DNA from: Halalkalibacillus halophilus DSM 18494
GTDB taxonomy: Bacteria; Bacillota; Bacilli; Bacillales; Alkalibacillaceae
Assembly (NCBI RefSeq): GCF_000423105.1
Contig: NZ_AUHI01000005.1
Coordinates: 62,001 to 126,000 of the forward strand
Reading direction: 5' to 3'
DNA: 64,000 nucleotides
This document shows, one piece after another, positions 25,015 to 33,690 of this stretch (positions are counted from its first letter, which is position 1; each line of letters starts with the position of its first letter). The notes under the pieces are model-generated. The model was given only the letters and a program-made list of their open reading frames with translations. It was not told where the DNA came from and ran no database searches. The position numbers and the translations under genes are program-made.

Positions 25015-26136
25015 TTATTCTAAGAAATCTTTTAATCGTTTGCTGCGACTTGGGTGTCTTAACTTACGAAGCGCTTTTGCTTCAATTTGGCGAATACGTT
25101 CTCTTGTTACACCAAATACTCTTCCTACTTCTTCCAGGGTCCGAGTTCTTCCATCATCTAAACCAAAGCGAAGACGAAGTACATTTTCTTCACGGTCTGT
25201 AAGTGTATCTAAAACATCCTCAAGTTGTTCTTTTAATAATTCATAAGCTGCGTGATCTGAAGGGGAAGTTGCTTCTTGATCCTCAATAAAGTCGCCTAAG
25301 TGAGAATCATCTTCTTCACCTATTGGTGTTTCTAACGATACAGGTTCTTGAGCAATTTTTAGTATTTCCCTAACTTTATCTGGAGTTAGGTCCATTTCTT
25401 CTGCAATCTCTTCAGGTGTCGGTTCACGACCAAGGTCTTGTAAAAGCTGGCGCTGAACACGGATAAGTTTATTAATTGTCTCCACCATATGAACAGGAAT
25501 ACGAATCGTTCTTGCTTGGTCTGCAATCGCTCTAGTGATAGCTTGTCGGATCCACCATGTCGCATACGTACTAAACTTAAACCCTTTGCGGTAATCAAAT
25601 TTTTCAACAGCTTTAATTAAGCCCATATTACCTTCTTGAATTAAATCCAGGAATAACATACCTCGACCAACGTAACGCTTAGCTATACTTACAACCAAAC
25701 GTAAATTGGCCTCAGACAGACGACGTTTTGCCTCTTCGTCTCCTTCTTCAATTCGAGTTGCTAAGCTGATTTCATCTTCGGCTGTTAATAAGTCAACTCT
25801 TCCAATTTCTTTAAGATACATACGCACTGGATCATTAATTTTAACTCCAGGAGGTACACTTAAATCTGATAAATCGAATTCTTCTTCTTTGGCAATTTTT
25901 TGCATGTTTGGATCATCATTTTCCCCAATAATGTCCACACCTTGCTCAGCCATAGACTCATAAAATTCATCCATTTGATCAGAATCTAACTCGAACTGGC
26001 CGAGTTTGTCAGCTATTTCTTCATAAACGAGGACTCCTCGCTTTTTACCCATTTCTAATAACTGTTCTTTTGCTTGTTCTAATGTTAGTTCCTGGTCTTG
26101 TTCTGTTGCTTTTGATTCAATCGGCTTATCTGCCAT
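25015..26136 (-). CDS. sigA: RNA polymerase primary sigma factor SigA
   Basis: 373 residues starting MADKPIESKATEQDQ. Region 1.1 at the N-terminus, region 1.2 near 95-130, region 2 with GMLFLDLIQEGNMGLI and FKFSTYATWWIRQAI, region 3, and region 4 with the helix-turn-helix TLEEVGRVFGVTRERIRQIE. It directs RNA polymerase to the TTGACA/TATAAT promoters listed here. The ATG at 26134-26136 is chosen because GGAGGGG precedes it; a longer frame to 26154 would include the ribosome-binding site. Follows dnaG by 23 bp, as in the macromolecular synthesis operon. Confidence 0.97.
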   Translation of the reverse strand: MADKPIESKATEQDQELTLEQAKEQLLEMGKKRGVLVYEEIADKLGQFELDSDQMDEFYESMAEQGVDIIGENDDPNMQKIAKEEEFDLSDLSVPPGVKINDPVRMYLKEIGRVDLLTAEDEISLATRIEEGDEEAKRRLSEANLRLVVSIAKRYVGRGMLFLDLIQEGNMGLIKAVEKFDYRKGFKFSTYATWWIRQAITRAIADQARTIRIPVHMVETINKLIRVQRQLLQDLGREPTPEEIAEEMDLTPDKVREILKIAQEPVSLETPIGEEDDSHLGDFIEDQEATSPSDHAAYELLKEQLEDVLDTLTDREENVLRLRFGLDDGRTRTLEEVGRVFGVTRERIRQIEAKALRKLRHPSRSKRLKDFLE

Positions 26137-26159
26137 GGAAACCCCTCCTTCCAAACCAT

Positions 26160-27989
26160 CTACCGTAGCTTGGATTTATTACTTTTCTTTCTCAATTCCA
26201 AAATTTTCATACCTATTCTTGCGGCTGATTTTGGATCTTTTTCTTTTTCAGCTTGTTTCATCATTCTTTCAAGTTCACGAATTTCATTATCTATATTGGA
26301 CTCTTTCGAGATTGCAAATAAATAATCCTCTAATTCATCTTGATCAAGAGAATCATTAATTGAAATTAAAGATAACTCAGCAACCAAGTTTTTTAATTCA
26401 TCATCTGGTAAGCGCTCCATCAGCTTACTCACATTAGGTTCATTACCTTCCTCATAATATGCATATAGGTAAGTAACTAATACTTGATGTTGTTGCATAT
26501 TGAATTTTGAACCTATTCGCTTCTGAACTGTATCGGATAAAAACTGATCTTGTAACATATGGGCCAAAAGATATCTCTCTGCATTTTGATATGCCAAATA
26601 TATTTTTCCCTTATCATTACTTTGTTTACCCGAATTCTGGTTGTTCGTAACACGTTTAGCATTTTCATATTGAGGTCGCTTTATTCTTCGACGTTCATCT
26701 ATCTCTTTTTCTAATGTTTCCCTATATAGTTCAAACGATTCAGCTAGTTCTCTAAGATAAAAGTCTCTTTCTACACCTTGGTCCACTTCTGAAATTAAAT
26801 CTAATGCTCGCTCAATATAGGTTAAACGCTCATGATCCACCTGTAGATTGTATTGTTTCTTTTCATATTGCAGCATAAATGCTGTATAAGTTTGGGCTTG
26901 ATCAATTACTTTATTCTTGAACTTTTCAGATCCAAATTGATCAATATAGTCATCTGGGTCTAAATTATCAGGAATAGTCGCTACTAAAACATTCAGCCCC
27001 ATTTTATGGAGCAATTGCGCAGTTTTGTAACTAGCATTTTGACCAGCTTGATCTCCATCGAAACAAATTTTAACACGATCCACATATCGTTTCAGAAGAT
27101 TGGCTTGATAACTCGACAAGCTTGTCCCTAAGGTGGCGACAGTGTGATATACACCAGCTTGATGAACTTTAATCACATCTGCATAACCTTCTAAAAGAAC
27201 TATTTCATTTAACTTCTGGGCATGCTTTCTTGATTGGTGAAAATTGTATAACAGCTTTCCTTTTTGGAAAAGCTTTGATTCAGGGCTGTTTAAATACTTT
27301 GGCTCTGTTTCTGAATCAATTCCCCTTCCACCGAAGCCTACAATTTTCCCTTGATGATTATGAATTGGAAACATGATACGACCCTTAAACCGGTCAAAAA
27401 AGCTATTCCCATTCCTGGTGCTGATTAAACCCACATCAGCAAGCTCTTGTAAGACAAAACCCTTCTTTTCGAGGAAAGTTGTAAGAAATTGATCTTTAGG
27501 TGGAGAATAGCCAAGTTGAAATGTTTCAATAACAGAGGAATCAAATCCTCTATTCGAAAGATACTCGATTGCATTACTTCCATCGCTTGTATTTTTAAGG
27601 ACATGATGAAATAACTTTGAAGCCCATTGATTAGCTTCTATTGATTGTTGGTCTGCATGAGTAAGGTTACTTTCGGCAGTTTTTACATATTCGGATGGTA
27701 TTTCAATACCTTGTTCGTCAGCTAACTTTTTAACAGCTGCTACAAAAGAAATCGATTCATATTCCATAATGAATTTAACGGCATTACCGCCTTTTCCGCA
27801 TCCAAAGCAATGAAATATTTGTTTATCAGGGGCAACAGAAAAAGAAGGAGTGTCTTCCCCATGAAAGGGACACAATCCAAAGTAATTTCTACCTTTTTTC
27901 GTTAGCTTTACATGATTGCCTACAACATCGACAATATCATGCTGTGAAACTATTTGATCAATAATTTCATCAGGAATTTTTTGTTGCAT
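26160..27989 (-). CDS. dnaG: DNA primase
   Basis: 609 residues from MQQKIPDEIIDQIV. N-terminal CHC2 zinc finger (LCPFHGEDTPSFSV to FHCFGCGKGG, about 38-65), catalytic core with TOPRIM motifs (LLEGYADVI and FDGDQAG), and a C-terminal DnaB-helicase-binding domain. Makes RNA primers at the replication fork. Start chosen at the ATG after GGTGATG; four residues upstream are also open. First gene of the dnaG-sigA pair. Confidence 0.96.
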   Translation of the reverse strand: MQQKIPDEIIDQIVSQHDIVDVVGNHVKLTKKGRNYFGLCPFHGEDTPSFSVAPDKQIFHCFGCGKGGNAVKFIMEYESISFVAAVKKLADEQGIEIPSEYVKTAESNLTHADQQSIEANQWASKLFHHVLKNTSDGSNAIEYLSNRGFDSSVIETFQLGYSPPKDQFLTTFLEKKGFVLQELADVGLISTRNGNSFFDRFKGRIMFPIHNHQGKIVGFGGRGIDSETEPKYLNSPESKLFQKGKLLYNFHQSRKHAQKLNEIVLLEGYADVIKVHQAGVYHTVATLGTSLSSYQANLLKRYVDRVKICFDGDQAGQNASYKTAQLLHKMGLNVLVATIPDNLDPDDYIDQFGSEKFKNKVIDQAQTYTAFMLQYEKKQYNLQVDHERLTYIERALDLISEVDQGVERDFYLRELAESFELYRETLEKEIDERRRIKRPQYENAKRVTNNQNSGKQSNDKGKIYLAYQNAERYLLAHMLQDQFLSDTVQKRIGSKFNMQQHQVLVTYLYAYYEEGNEPNVSKLMERLPDDELKNLVAELSLISINDSLDQDELEDYLFAISKESNIDNEIRELERMMKQAEKEKDPKSAARIGMKILELRKKSNKSKLR

Positions 27990-28273
27990 ACACATCACCA
28001 TGTCTATAATTTATTCGATAAAAATTAAATAATCCCTGCATTAATCGACAACTTTTTTCGAAAGTTAAAGTTAAACGAAGAGCTAGGCATAAAATAAAAG
28101 AATTATATGTTGAATTATGTAACCTTTTGTCTTGTATCACAAAATAAAATTATACCTTAAATCCTCGTAGAATGAAAACAGTTCACACAAATTCTTTATC
28201 TTCTATTATTTAATTTCAAGAAAAAATTCCACTATTTACTTAAGTTAGTGCACTATTTTATATACTTATTTAC
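27990..28273 (-). other. Intergenic leader region before dnaG
   Basis: AT-rich, no reading frame with a ribosome-binding site on either strand. On the minus strand two promoter-like patterns are seen: a perfect TATAAT at 28149-28154 with a poor -35, and TTGTGA-17-CATAAT a little downstream. These are candidates for dnaG-sigA. The gene yqxD, which lies here in B. subtilis, is absent. Confidence 0.4.
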
Positions 28274-28305
28274 ATAAAAAAGAGACTAGGCAATTGCCAA
28301 GCCTC
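28274..28305 (-). terminator. Terminator of ppsR
   Basis: Minus strand: GAGGCTTGGC / GCCTAGTCTC (two mismatches) around AATT, followed by six T. It overlaps the ppsR stop. Confidence 0.7.
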
Positions 28306-29110
28306 AATAGGTTGTTTTAATTTCATCTAAGATCGCATTAGCTGTTTCCTCTACAGCTTTGGTTGATACATCTACTGTGCGGCAGCCAATTTTATCCACA
28401 ACTTTATTGAAGTAATCTATTTCCTCTTGAATTCTGTTCTCCGTTGCATAATTTGCAGATCCATCTAACCCTAATGATTTTAATCTTTCCGTTCGAATAT
28501 GATTTAATTTCTCTGCACTTATGCTTAAACCAATACATTTTTCAGGTCTTACTTGAAACAGCTCTTCAGGCGGTTCGACTTCTGGGACCAAGGGCACATT
28601 TGCAACTTTTAATTTTTTGTGCGCTAAAAATTGTGATAAAGGTGTTTTCGAAGTTCTAGAAACTCCTAAAAGGACTAGGTCAGCCTTTAAAATCCCTTTA
28701 GCATCTCTACCATCATCATACTTAACCGCAAACTCAATCGCTTCTATTCTCTTATAATAATCTTCATCTAGTTTATGAACTAACCCTGGTTGAAGTACAG
28801 GAGCTTCACCGATATGGTTTTCCAGCTCTGTTAGTAAAGGACCTAGAAAATCTAATGCTACAACTTCATGTTCATGTGATAACTCACTTATATATTTACG
28901 TAACTCAGGCTTCACTAATGTGTATGCAATCATTCCATTCGTTTCTTTAGCCGTTAAAACCGTTTCCTTTATTGTTGCAACATCATCGACGTACGGAATT
29001 CTTTGTATTCTTATTTCTGAGTTTTTAAACTGGCTTAATGCAGCCTTTGTCATTAATTCCGCGGTTTCACCTACAGAATCAGAAATAATATAAAATGTAC
29101 TTGGGCTCAC
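28304..29110 (-). CDS. ppsR: Pyruvate, phosphate dikinase regulatory protein (kinase/phosphorylase)
   Basis: 268 residues. DUF299 family: N-terminal FYIISDSVGETAE, the P-loop-like GVSRTSKTPLS (near 150) and the C-terminal GCRTVDVSTKAVEETA. These bifunctional enzymes use ADP and phosphate to switch PPDK or PEP synthase off and on. In B. subtilis the equivalent (yqfL) lies downstream of ccpN and is linked to gluconeogenesis control; the same order is seen here with a 15-bp gap. Confidence 0.93.
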   Translation of the reverse strand: MSPSTFYIISDSVGETAELMTKAALSQFKNSEIRIQRIPYVDDVATIKETVLTAKETNGMIAYTLVKPELRKYISELSHEHEVVALDFLGPLLTELENHIGEAPVLQPGLVHKLDEDYYKRIEAIEFAVKYDDGRDAKGILKADLVLLGVSRTSKTPLSQFLAHKKLKVANVPLVPEVEPPEELFQVRPEKCIGLSISAEKLNHIRTERLKSLGLDGSANYATENRIQEEIDYFNKVVDKIGCRTVDVSTKAVEETANAILDEIKTTY

Positions 29111-29125
29111 TGTATGACTCCCCCT

Positions 29126-29755
29126 TTAAACATGATCATTTTTAACTAATTCCACAAATGCTTTCGTCACATTTGTTTTTGTTAACCTACCCACTACTTC
29201 AAAAGACTGTTTATCTTGACTTACGACAGGCAAAGCATCGATTTGATTCTCGATTAATTTAATCGCTGCGTCAATCAGAAGATCATCCTTCTCACAGTAT
29301 TTAATTTTAGGTAATCTTGTCATTATAATATGTACTGGTACGTCAGTTAAATCCTGTTGTCCAATACTTGTTCTTAATAAATCCTTCCTAGAAAGAACAC
29401 CTACCAAAGATGCTTGTTTATCTACAACAAACAAGGTCCCGACATCTTCTAAAAACATCGTCGTAATTGCATCATAAGCATTTGCTTGGTCATTAACTAC
29501 CACTGGTACAGAATGATAATTACGTACTTTTAATTTCTTTAAGTTATCTGTTAAAAGTTCCGTGCCTGTTTTACCTGTATAAAAATATCCTACTCTTGGC
29601 CTCGCATCTAAAAAACCAGCCATTGTTAAAATAGCTAAATCAGGCCGCAATGTTGCTCGAGTTAAACTCAGTTGCTCTGCTATATTTTCACCTGTAATTG
29701 GACCATTACCTTTTACTATTTCAATGATCTGTTCTTGACGGTGAGTTAAATCCAT
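29126..29755 (-). CDS. ccpN: Transcriptional repressor CcpN
   Basis: 209 residues: N-terminal winged helix (MDLTHRQEQIIEIVKGNGPITGENIAEQLSL) and two CBS domains (about 80-135 and 145-205). CcpN represses gluconeogenic genes (gapB, pckA) on glucose. The second ATG (29753-29755) is taken as start since AGGTGG lies 9 bp before it but only 3 bp before the first. Pairs with ppsR downstream. Confidence 0.92.
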   Translation of the reverse strand: MDLTHRQEQIIEIVKGNGPITGENIAEQLSLTRATLRPDLAILTMAGFLDARPRVGYFYTGKTGTELLTDNLKKLKVRNYHSVPVVVNDQANAYDAITTMFLEDVGTLFVVDKQASLVGVLSRKDLLRTSIGQQDLTDVPVHIIMTRLPKIKYCEKDDLLIDAAIKLIENQIDALPVVSQDKQSFEVVGRLTKTNVTKAFVELVKNDHV

Positions 29756-29863
29756 CGTCATTCACCACCTTAATTAGGTCATACTCAACAGTATAATTAT
29801 ATAACATTGTGTGTAAAATGAAAATATAGAATATCCTATTTTGCAATTTAGTTATACTAATTG

Positions 29864-30613
29864 TTACTCTGATTCAAATAAATGGAGTTGTTTTAGAAAC
29901 TTTCGTGACTTAATAGGAATACTACCATACCAGTCATAGTAACCTTCCAGTATGTTCCTTATAGCTACTAATGTCTCTTGTTTTAATTGAACATCCCTAA
30001 TTTGTTTTACACTTAAATCATGCATCATGCGAAGGACGCGGTACGTATTTGCTTCTAAAGGGATTGCAGTTGTATCTTTAAAACGACATTGTTGGCACAA
30101 TACTCCACCTTCTGCAATGGAAAAAGAGACAATGGGAGAATTATCATGCCCGTTTACACATGATGTGATCATCGGCGATATTCCAGAGACACGATACATT
30201 TTTAATTCAAACATACAAGTAATTGCAAGAGCTTCTTGATTATCTGCAATTTTTTCTAAACTCACTTGTAATTCTTCAAAGACCCAACTAATTGGTTCTT
30301 TCTCTTCTAGCGACTTCATTAACAATTCACTCATATATGTAGCGTAAGCAGTTTTTACAATATCTTCTCTAATTGCACGCATACTATCTATCGGTTCACC
30401 CTGCTGCAATGAACCTAAACCTTTCCCAACGTGCATAATATATTGCCCATAGATAAATGGCTGCGTTACGGCAGCCATTCTACTACGAGACTTCTTTGCA
30501 CCTTTTGCTACAGCACTCATTAATCCATATTCCTTCGTATACAACGTTACTATTTTATTTGTTTCACCATAATCCCTTGTCCTTAAAACAATACCATGCA
30601 CTTTTTCAAACAT
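29864..30613 (-). CDS. recO: DNA repair protein RecO
   Basis: 249 residues: N-terminal OB fold (MFEKVHGIVLRTRDYGETNKIV) and a helical C-terminal domain containing a zinc site (CVNGHD then CQQC, about 148-180). RecO loads RecA on SSB-coated DNA and anneals strands. Start taken at the second ATG, 6 bp after AAGGG. In B. subtilis glyQS follow recO; here ccpN follows directly. Confidence 0.94.
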   Translation of the reverse strand: MFEKVHGIVLRTRDYGETNKIVTLYTKEYGLMSAVAKGAKKSRSRMAAVTQPFIYGQYIMHVGKGLGSLQQGEPIDSMRAIREDIVKTAYATYMSELLMKSLEEKEPISWVFEELQVSLEKIADNQEALAITCMFELKMYRVSGISPMITSCVNGHDNSPIVSFSIAEGGVLCQQCRFKDTTAIPLEANTYRVLRMMHDLSVKQIRDVQLKQETLVAIRNILEGYYDWYGSIPIKSRKFLKQLHLFESE

Positions 30614-30646
30614 ATGCATCCCTTGCTTTCCGTTTAGCTAGAACAA

Positions 30647-30772
30647 TTAATAAAGTTCCTCTTGTTCTGTCTCTTCAACCTCTGGATCTTTTAATTCATC
30701 TAGTTGTTTAGCCAATAAATATGCTTCTATGTCACCTGTTTTCTCGAACCATTTCCAAGGTAATTCATTCAT
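30647..30772 (-). CDS. yqzL: YqzL family small protein
   Basis: 41 residues, MNELPWKWFEKTGDIEAYLLAKQLDEL with an acidic tail. The W-K-W/F-F-E-x-TGD-I/V-EAYLL pattern is that of the YqzL family, which sits between era and recO in B. subtilis as it does here. GGTGGAG is 5 bp before the ATG. Function unknown. Confidence 0.85.
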   Translation of the reverse strand: MNELPWKWFEKTGDIEAYLLAKQLDELKDPEVEETEQEELY

Positions 30773-30892
30773 AATTTCTCCACCTTTCAGCTAATCAAAC
30801 TGAAAACCTTTACTTATAGAATTTCCCCTTTAAGTTGAAACATGAATATTAATAATTACCATTTGACTTTTTAAATTAGATAGAGTATAGGC

Positions 30893-31798
30893 CTAATAAT
30901 CGTCTTCACGATATCCATAATCTTTTAGATAGTGTGAGCGATTTCTCCAGTCTTTTTGAACTTTTACCCATAATTCTAAAAACACACCGGAACCAAGAAG
31001 AAGCTCTATATCTTTTCTTGCTTCTGAACCAATTTGTTTTAACATACTACCTTGCTTTCCAATAATAATGCCTTTTTGAGACTTTCTTTCCACAATTACA
31101 GTGGCTTGTATGTCAATCATATCTTTATTTTCTCTTGCTTTTATCGAATCAATCACAACTGCAATAGAGTGTGGGATTTCCTCTCGCGTATGGTGAAGAA
31201 CTTTTTCCCTGATTAGTTCACTAATGATAAACCTTTCCGGATGATCCGTAACCTGATCTTCAGGATAATATTGCGGACCTTCAGGTAATAAATCTTTCAT
31301 AACATTCATCAATTGGTCGACATTATTACCTTCTAATGCAGAAATTGGAATTACTTCTGTAAAATCATGCTTTTCTCTATACGTATCAATTAAAGGTAAT
31401 AACTGGTCAGGGTGAACTTGATCAATTTTATTTAAAACTAATAAAACTGGTTTAGAAATTTGTTGAAGCTTTTCGATAATAAAAGCATCTCCTCTTCCAA
31501 AACCTTCATCGGCATTCACCATGAATAATACAATGTCTACTTCGTTTAATGTATCTATAGATGACTTCACCATGAAATCTCCTAAGCGGTGTTTTGGCTT
31601 ATGAATTCCAGGTGTATCAATAAAAATATACTGAGCTTCTTCAGTTGTTAAAACGCCCTGTATTTTATTCCTAGTCGTTTGAGGTTTATCACTCATAATT
31701 GCTATTTTCTGTCCGATAACTCGATTCATAAACGTTGATTTACCTACATTAGGGCGCCCAACGATTGCTATAAATCCAGAGTGGAAATCTTCATTCAT
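30893..31798 (-). CDS. era: GTPase Era
   Basis: 301 residues. GTPase domain with G1 GRPNVGKST (14-22), G3 DTPG, G4 NKID and G5 SALEG, then a KH domain with KGIIIGKQGSMLKQIG (about 225-245). Binds 16S rRNA near its 3' end and matures the 30S subunit. The terminator of dgkA lies between era and dgkA, so era probably has its own promoter. Confidence 0.97.
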   Translation of the reverse strand: MNEDFHSGFIAIVGRPNVGKSTFMNRVIGQKIAIMSDKPQTTRNKIQGVLTTEEAQYIFIDTPGIHKPKHRLGDFMVKSSIDTLNEVDIVLFMVNADEGFGRGDAFIIEKLQQISKPVLLVLNKIDQVHPDQLLPLIDTYREKHDFTEVIPISALEGNNVDQLMNVMKDLLPEGPQYYPEDQVTDHPERFIISELIREKVLHHTREEIPHSIAVVIDSIKARENKDMIDIQATVIVERKSQKGIIIGKQGSMLKQIGSEARKDIELLLGSGVFLELWVKVQKDWRNRSHYLKDYGYREDDY

Positions 31799-31859
31799 TG
31801 TATCATTCTCCTACTTTTGTGATTACTGTATATTGTACTATAAAATTGCGTGAAAATAG

Positions 31860-31888
31860 AGTAAAACACCGTGAATGTCACGGTGTCT
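31860..31888 (-). terminator. Terminator of dgkA
   Basis: Perfect stem ACACCGTG / CACGGTGT with a five-base loop and TTTT on the minus strand, directly at the dgkA stop. Confidence 0.75.
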
Positions 31889-32247
31889 TAAAATAATAGA
31901 TCCATTATTTTAGGTAAAAATATAATAATACCTACTAGGGAGGCAAATGTTGCAGCAATAAGAACAGCAGCTGCACTCATATCTTTTATTCGTTTTGCTG
32001 TTTCATGAGTGGACGTAAATAACACATCCGTAATAGTTTCAATCACTGTATTAACTAGTTCTAATGCTAGAACTAAACCAATCGCAATTAGTATAAATAA
32101 CCATTCTATAGCTGAAAGACCAATCCAAATGCCAGTGAAGATTGTCAAAAATGTAATAATAAAATGTATTCTAATATTGTGCTCATGCTTCAAGGCTGTT
32201 GCAATACCTGAAAAGGCATACTTAAAACCTATACGATCACGTCGCAT
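31888..32247 (-). CDS. dgkA: Diacylglycerol/undecaprenol kinase family protein
   Basis: 119 residues with three membrane helices (about 27-47, 49-68, 90-112) and the DgkA active-site block LELVNTVIETITDVL, then KDMSAAAVLIAA. In Gram-positive bacteria this membrane enzyme phosphorylates undecaprenol. It overlaps the end of ybeY by 11 bp. In B. subtilis cdd lies between dgkA and era; it is missing here. Confidence 0.92.
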   Translation of the reverse strand: MRRDRIGFKYAFSGIATALKHEHNIRIHFIITFLTIFTGIWIGLSAIEWLFILIAIGLVLALELVNTVIETITDVLFTSTHETAKRIKDMSAAAVLIAATFASLVGIIIFLPKIMDLLF

Positions 32248-32710
32248 TTCTATTCAAACCATATGCTTCAAGGATTTGGTCTTGTCTATGGAACATAGCG
32301 GTTTCCTCTTCTTTTGTTTGATGGTCATACCCGATCAAGTGAAGTAAGCCATGTACAGCAAGAAAACCTAATTCTCTTTCTATCGAGTGCTGATATTCTA
32401 TAGCCTGTAATTTCGCTTGATCTATAGATATAATAATATCACCTAAAATAAGAGGCAAATCATCGCCTATAATATCTAATTCATCCTCACCAGATTCTTC
32501 AAGTGCGAAAGAAATTACATCTGTAGCGTGGTCCTTGCCACGATATTGTTTATTTATTTGTTGAATGTCTTCGTTAGAGACAATCGTTAGTGATAATTCT
32601 GCATGGTCTTCGATTTTTTCCTCTTTTGCTGCAAATGATAAAACATTTTGAAGTAGATCTTTGTGTTCTATAGATAGATGATCATACTCGTCCATTAATT
32701 CGATTTCCAT
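32237..32710 (-). CDS. ybeY: Endoribonuclease YbeY
   Basis: 157 residues with the zinc-binding HGLLHLIGYDH motif (about 119-129) and the VISFALEE segment typical of the family. Needed for 16S rRNA 3'-end maturation and ribosome quality control. Lies 15 bp after phoH and overlaps dgkA, so phoH-ybeY-dgkA look cotranscribed. Confidence 0.95.
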   Translation of the reverse strand: MEIELMDEYDHLSIEHKDLLQNVLSFAAKEEKIEDHAELSLTIVSNEDIQQINKQYRGKDHATDVISFALEESGEDELDIIGDDLPLILGDIIISIDQAKLQAIEYQHSIERELGFLAVHGLLHLIGYDHQTKEEETAMFHRQDQILEAYGLNRNAT

Positions 32711-32724
32711 ACATATAACCCCCT

Positions 32725-33687
32725 TTAGTTTTCATCACCTTCATAAGCGTCGATGATACGTTGTACAAGTGGATGTCTAACAACATCTGTACCAGTAAGA
32801 TAATTTAGGGAAATGCCCTTAATATTTTTCAATTTCTTTTCGGCAACTTTCAACCCAGAATGAACACCTTTAGGTAAATCAATTTGAGTGATATCACCAG
32901 TTACTACCATCTTTGAACCGAAACCTAGTCTTGTTAAAAACATCTTAATTTGTTCTGGAGTAGTATTTTGCGCTTCATCCAAAATCACAAACGCATCATC
33001 TAATGTTCTTCCGCGCATATAGGCGAGTGGAGCAATTTCAATTGTGCCACGTTCTAATAATCGGGCGGTATGTTCTGTACCTATAACATCGTGCAATGCG
33101 TCATACAACGGACGTAAATATGGATCCACTTTTTCCTTCAAGTCCCCAGGTAAAAAACCAAGACTTTCTCCGGCTTCAACTGCCGGACGCGTAAGGACTA
33201 AGCGTTTCACATCACCATTTCTTAAAGCTTTTGCAGCCATGACTACTGCTAAATACGTTTTACCAGTTCCTGCTGGTCCAATTCCAAATACCAGGTCATT
33301 GATCTTCATAGAAGAAACATAGTCGCGTTGACCAAGGGTTTTTACACGTATTGGTTTCCCATTCTGATTCTTTGTAATTTCATCTTCAAACAGGGTTTCG
33401 AATTGTTCTAGTTTATCTGTTTTACCTAATTCAATTCCATAAATAATATCTCGCTCTGTAATTGAAATACCTTTTTTTATAACATTCATTATTTTGCCTA
33501 ATAAATCGTGGACTAATTCCACGTCAGAGGGTTTTCCTTCTATTTTAACCTGTCCACCACGAGTAATAATGCTCACAGGAATATACTCTTCTATTTGTTT
33601 AATGTGACGATCATTTGTGCCGAATAAATTCAATGTATCCGCATGATCCTCTAAATGTAAATCAATCGTTTGTTTTTTATCTTGCAT
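32725..33687 (-). CDS. phoH: PhoH family ATPase/ribonuclease
   Basis: 320 residues. An N-terminal KH-like segment (about 20-95) and a P-loop ATPase with Walker A GPAGTGKT (about 139-146), Walker B VILDEAQN and sensor TGD. The PhoH-ybeY pair is conserved in bacteria and is linked to RNA processing. It starts 3 bp after the yqfD stop. The pgpH (yqfF) gene that separates phoH and ybeY in B. subtilis is absent. Confidence 0.93.
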   Translation of the reverse strand: MQDKKQTIDLHLEDHADTLNLFGTNDRHIKQIEEYIPVSIITRGGQVKIEGKPSDVELVHDLLGKIMNVIKKGISITERDIIYGIELGKTDKLEQFETLFEDEITKNQNGKPIRVKTLGQRDYVSSMKINDLVFGIGPAGTGKTYLAVVMAAKALRNGDVKRLVLTRPAVEAGESLGFLPGDLKEKVDPYLRPLYDALHDVIGTEHTARLLERGTIEIAPLAYMRGRTLDDAFVILDEAQNTTPEQIKMFLTRLGFGSKMVVTGDITQIDLPKGVHSGLKVAEKKLKNIKGISLNYLTGTDVVRHPLVQRIIDAYEGDEN

Positions 33688-33690
33688 AAA

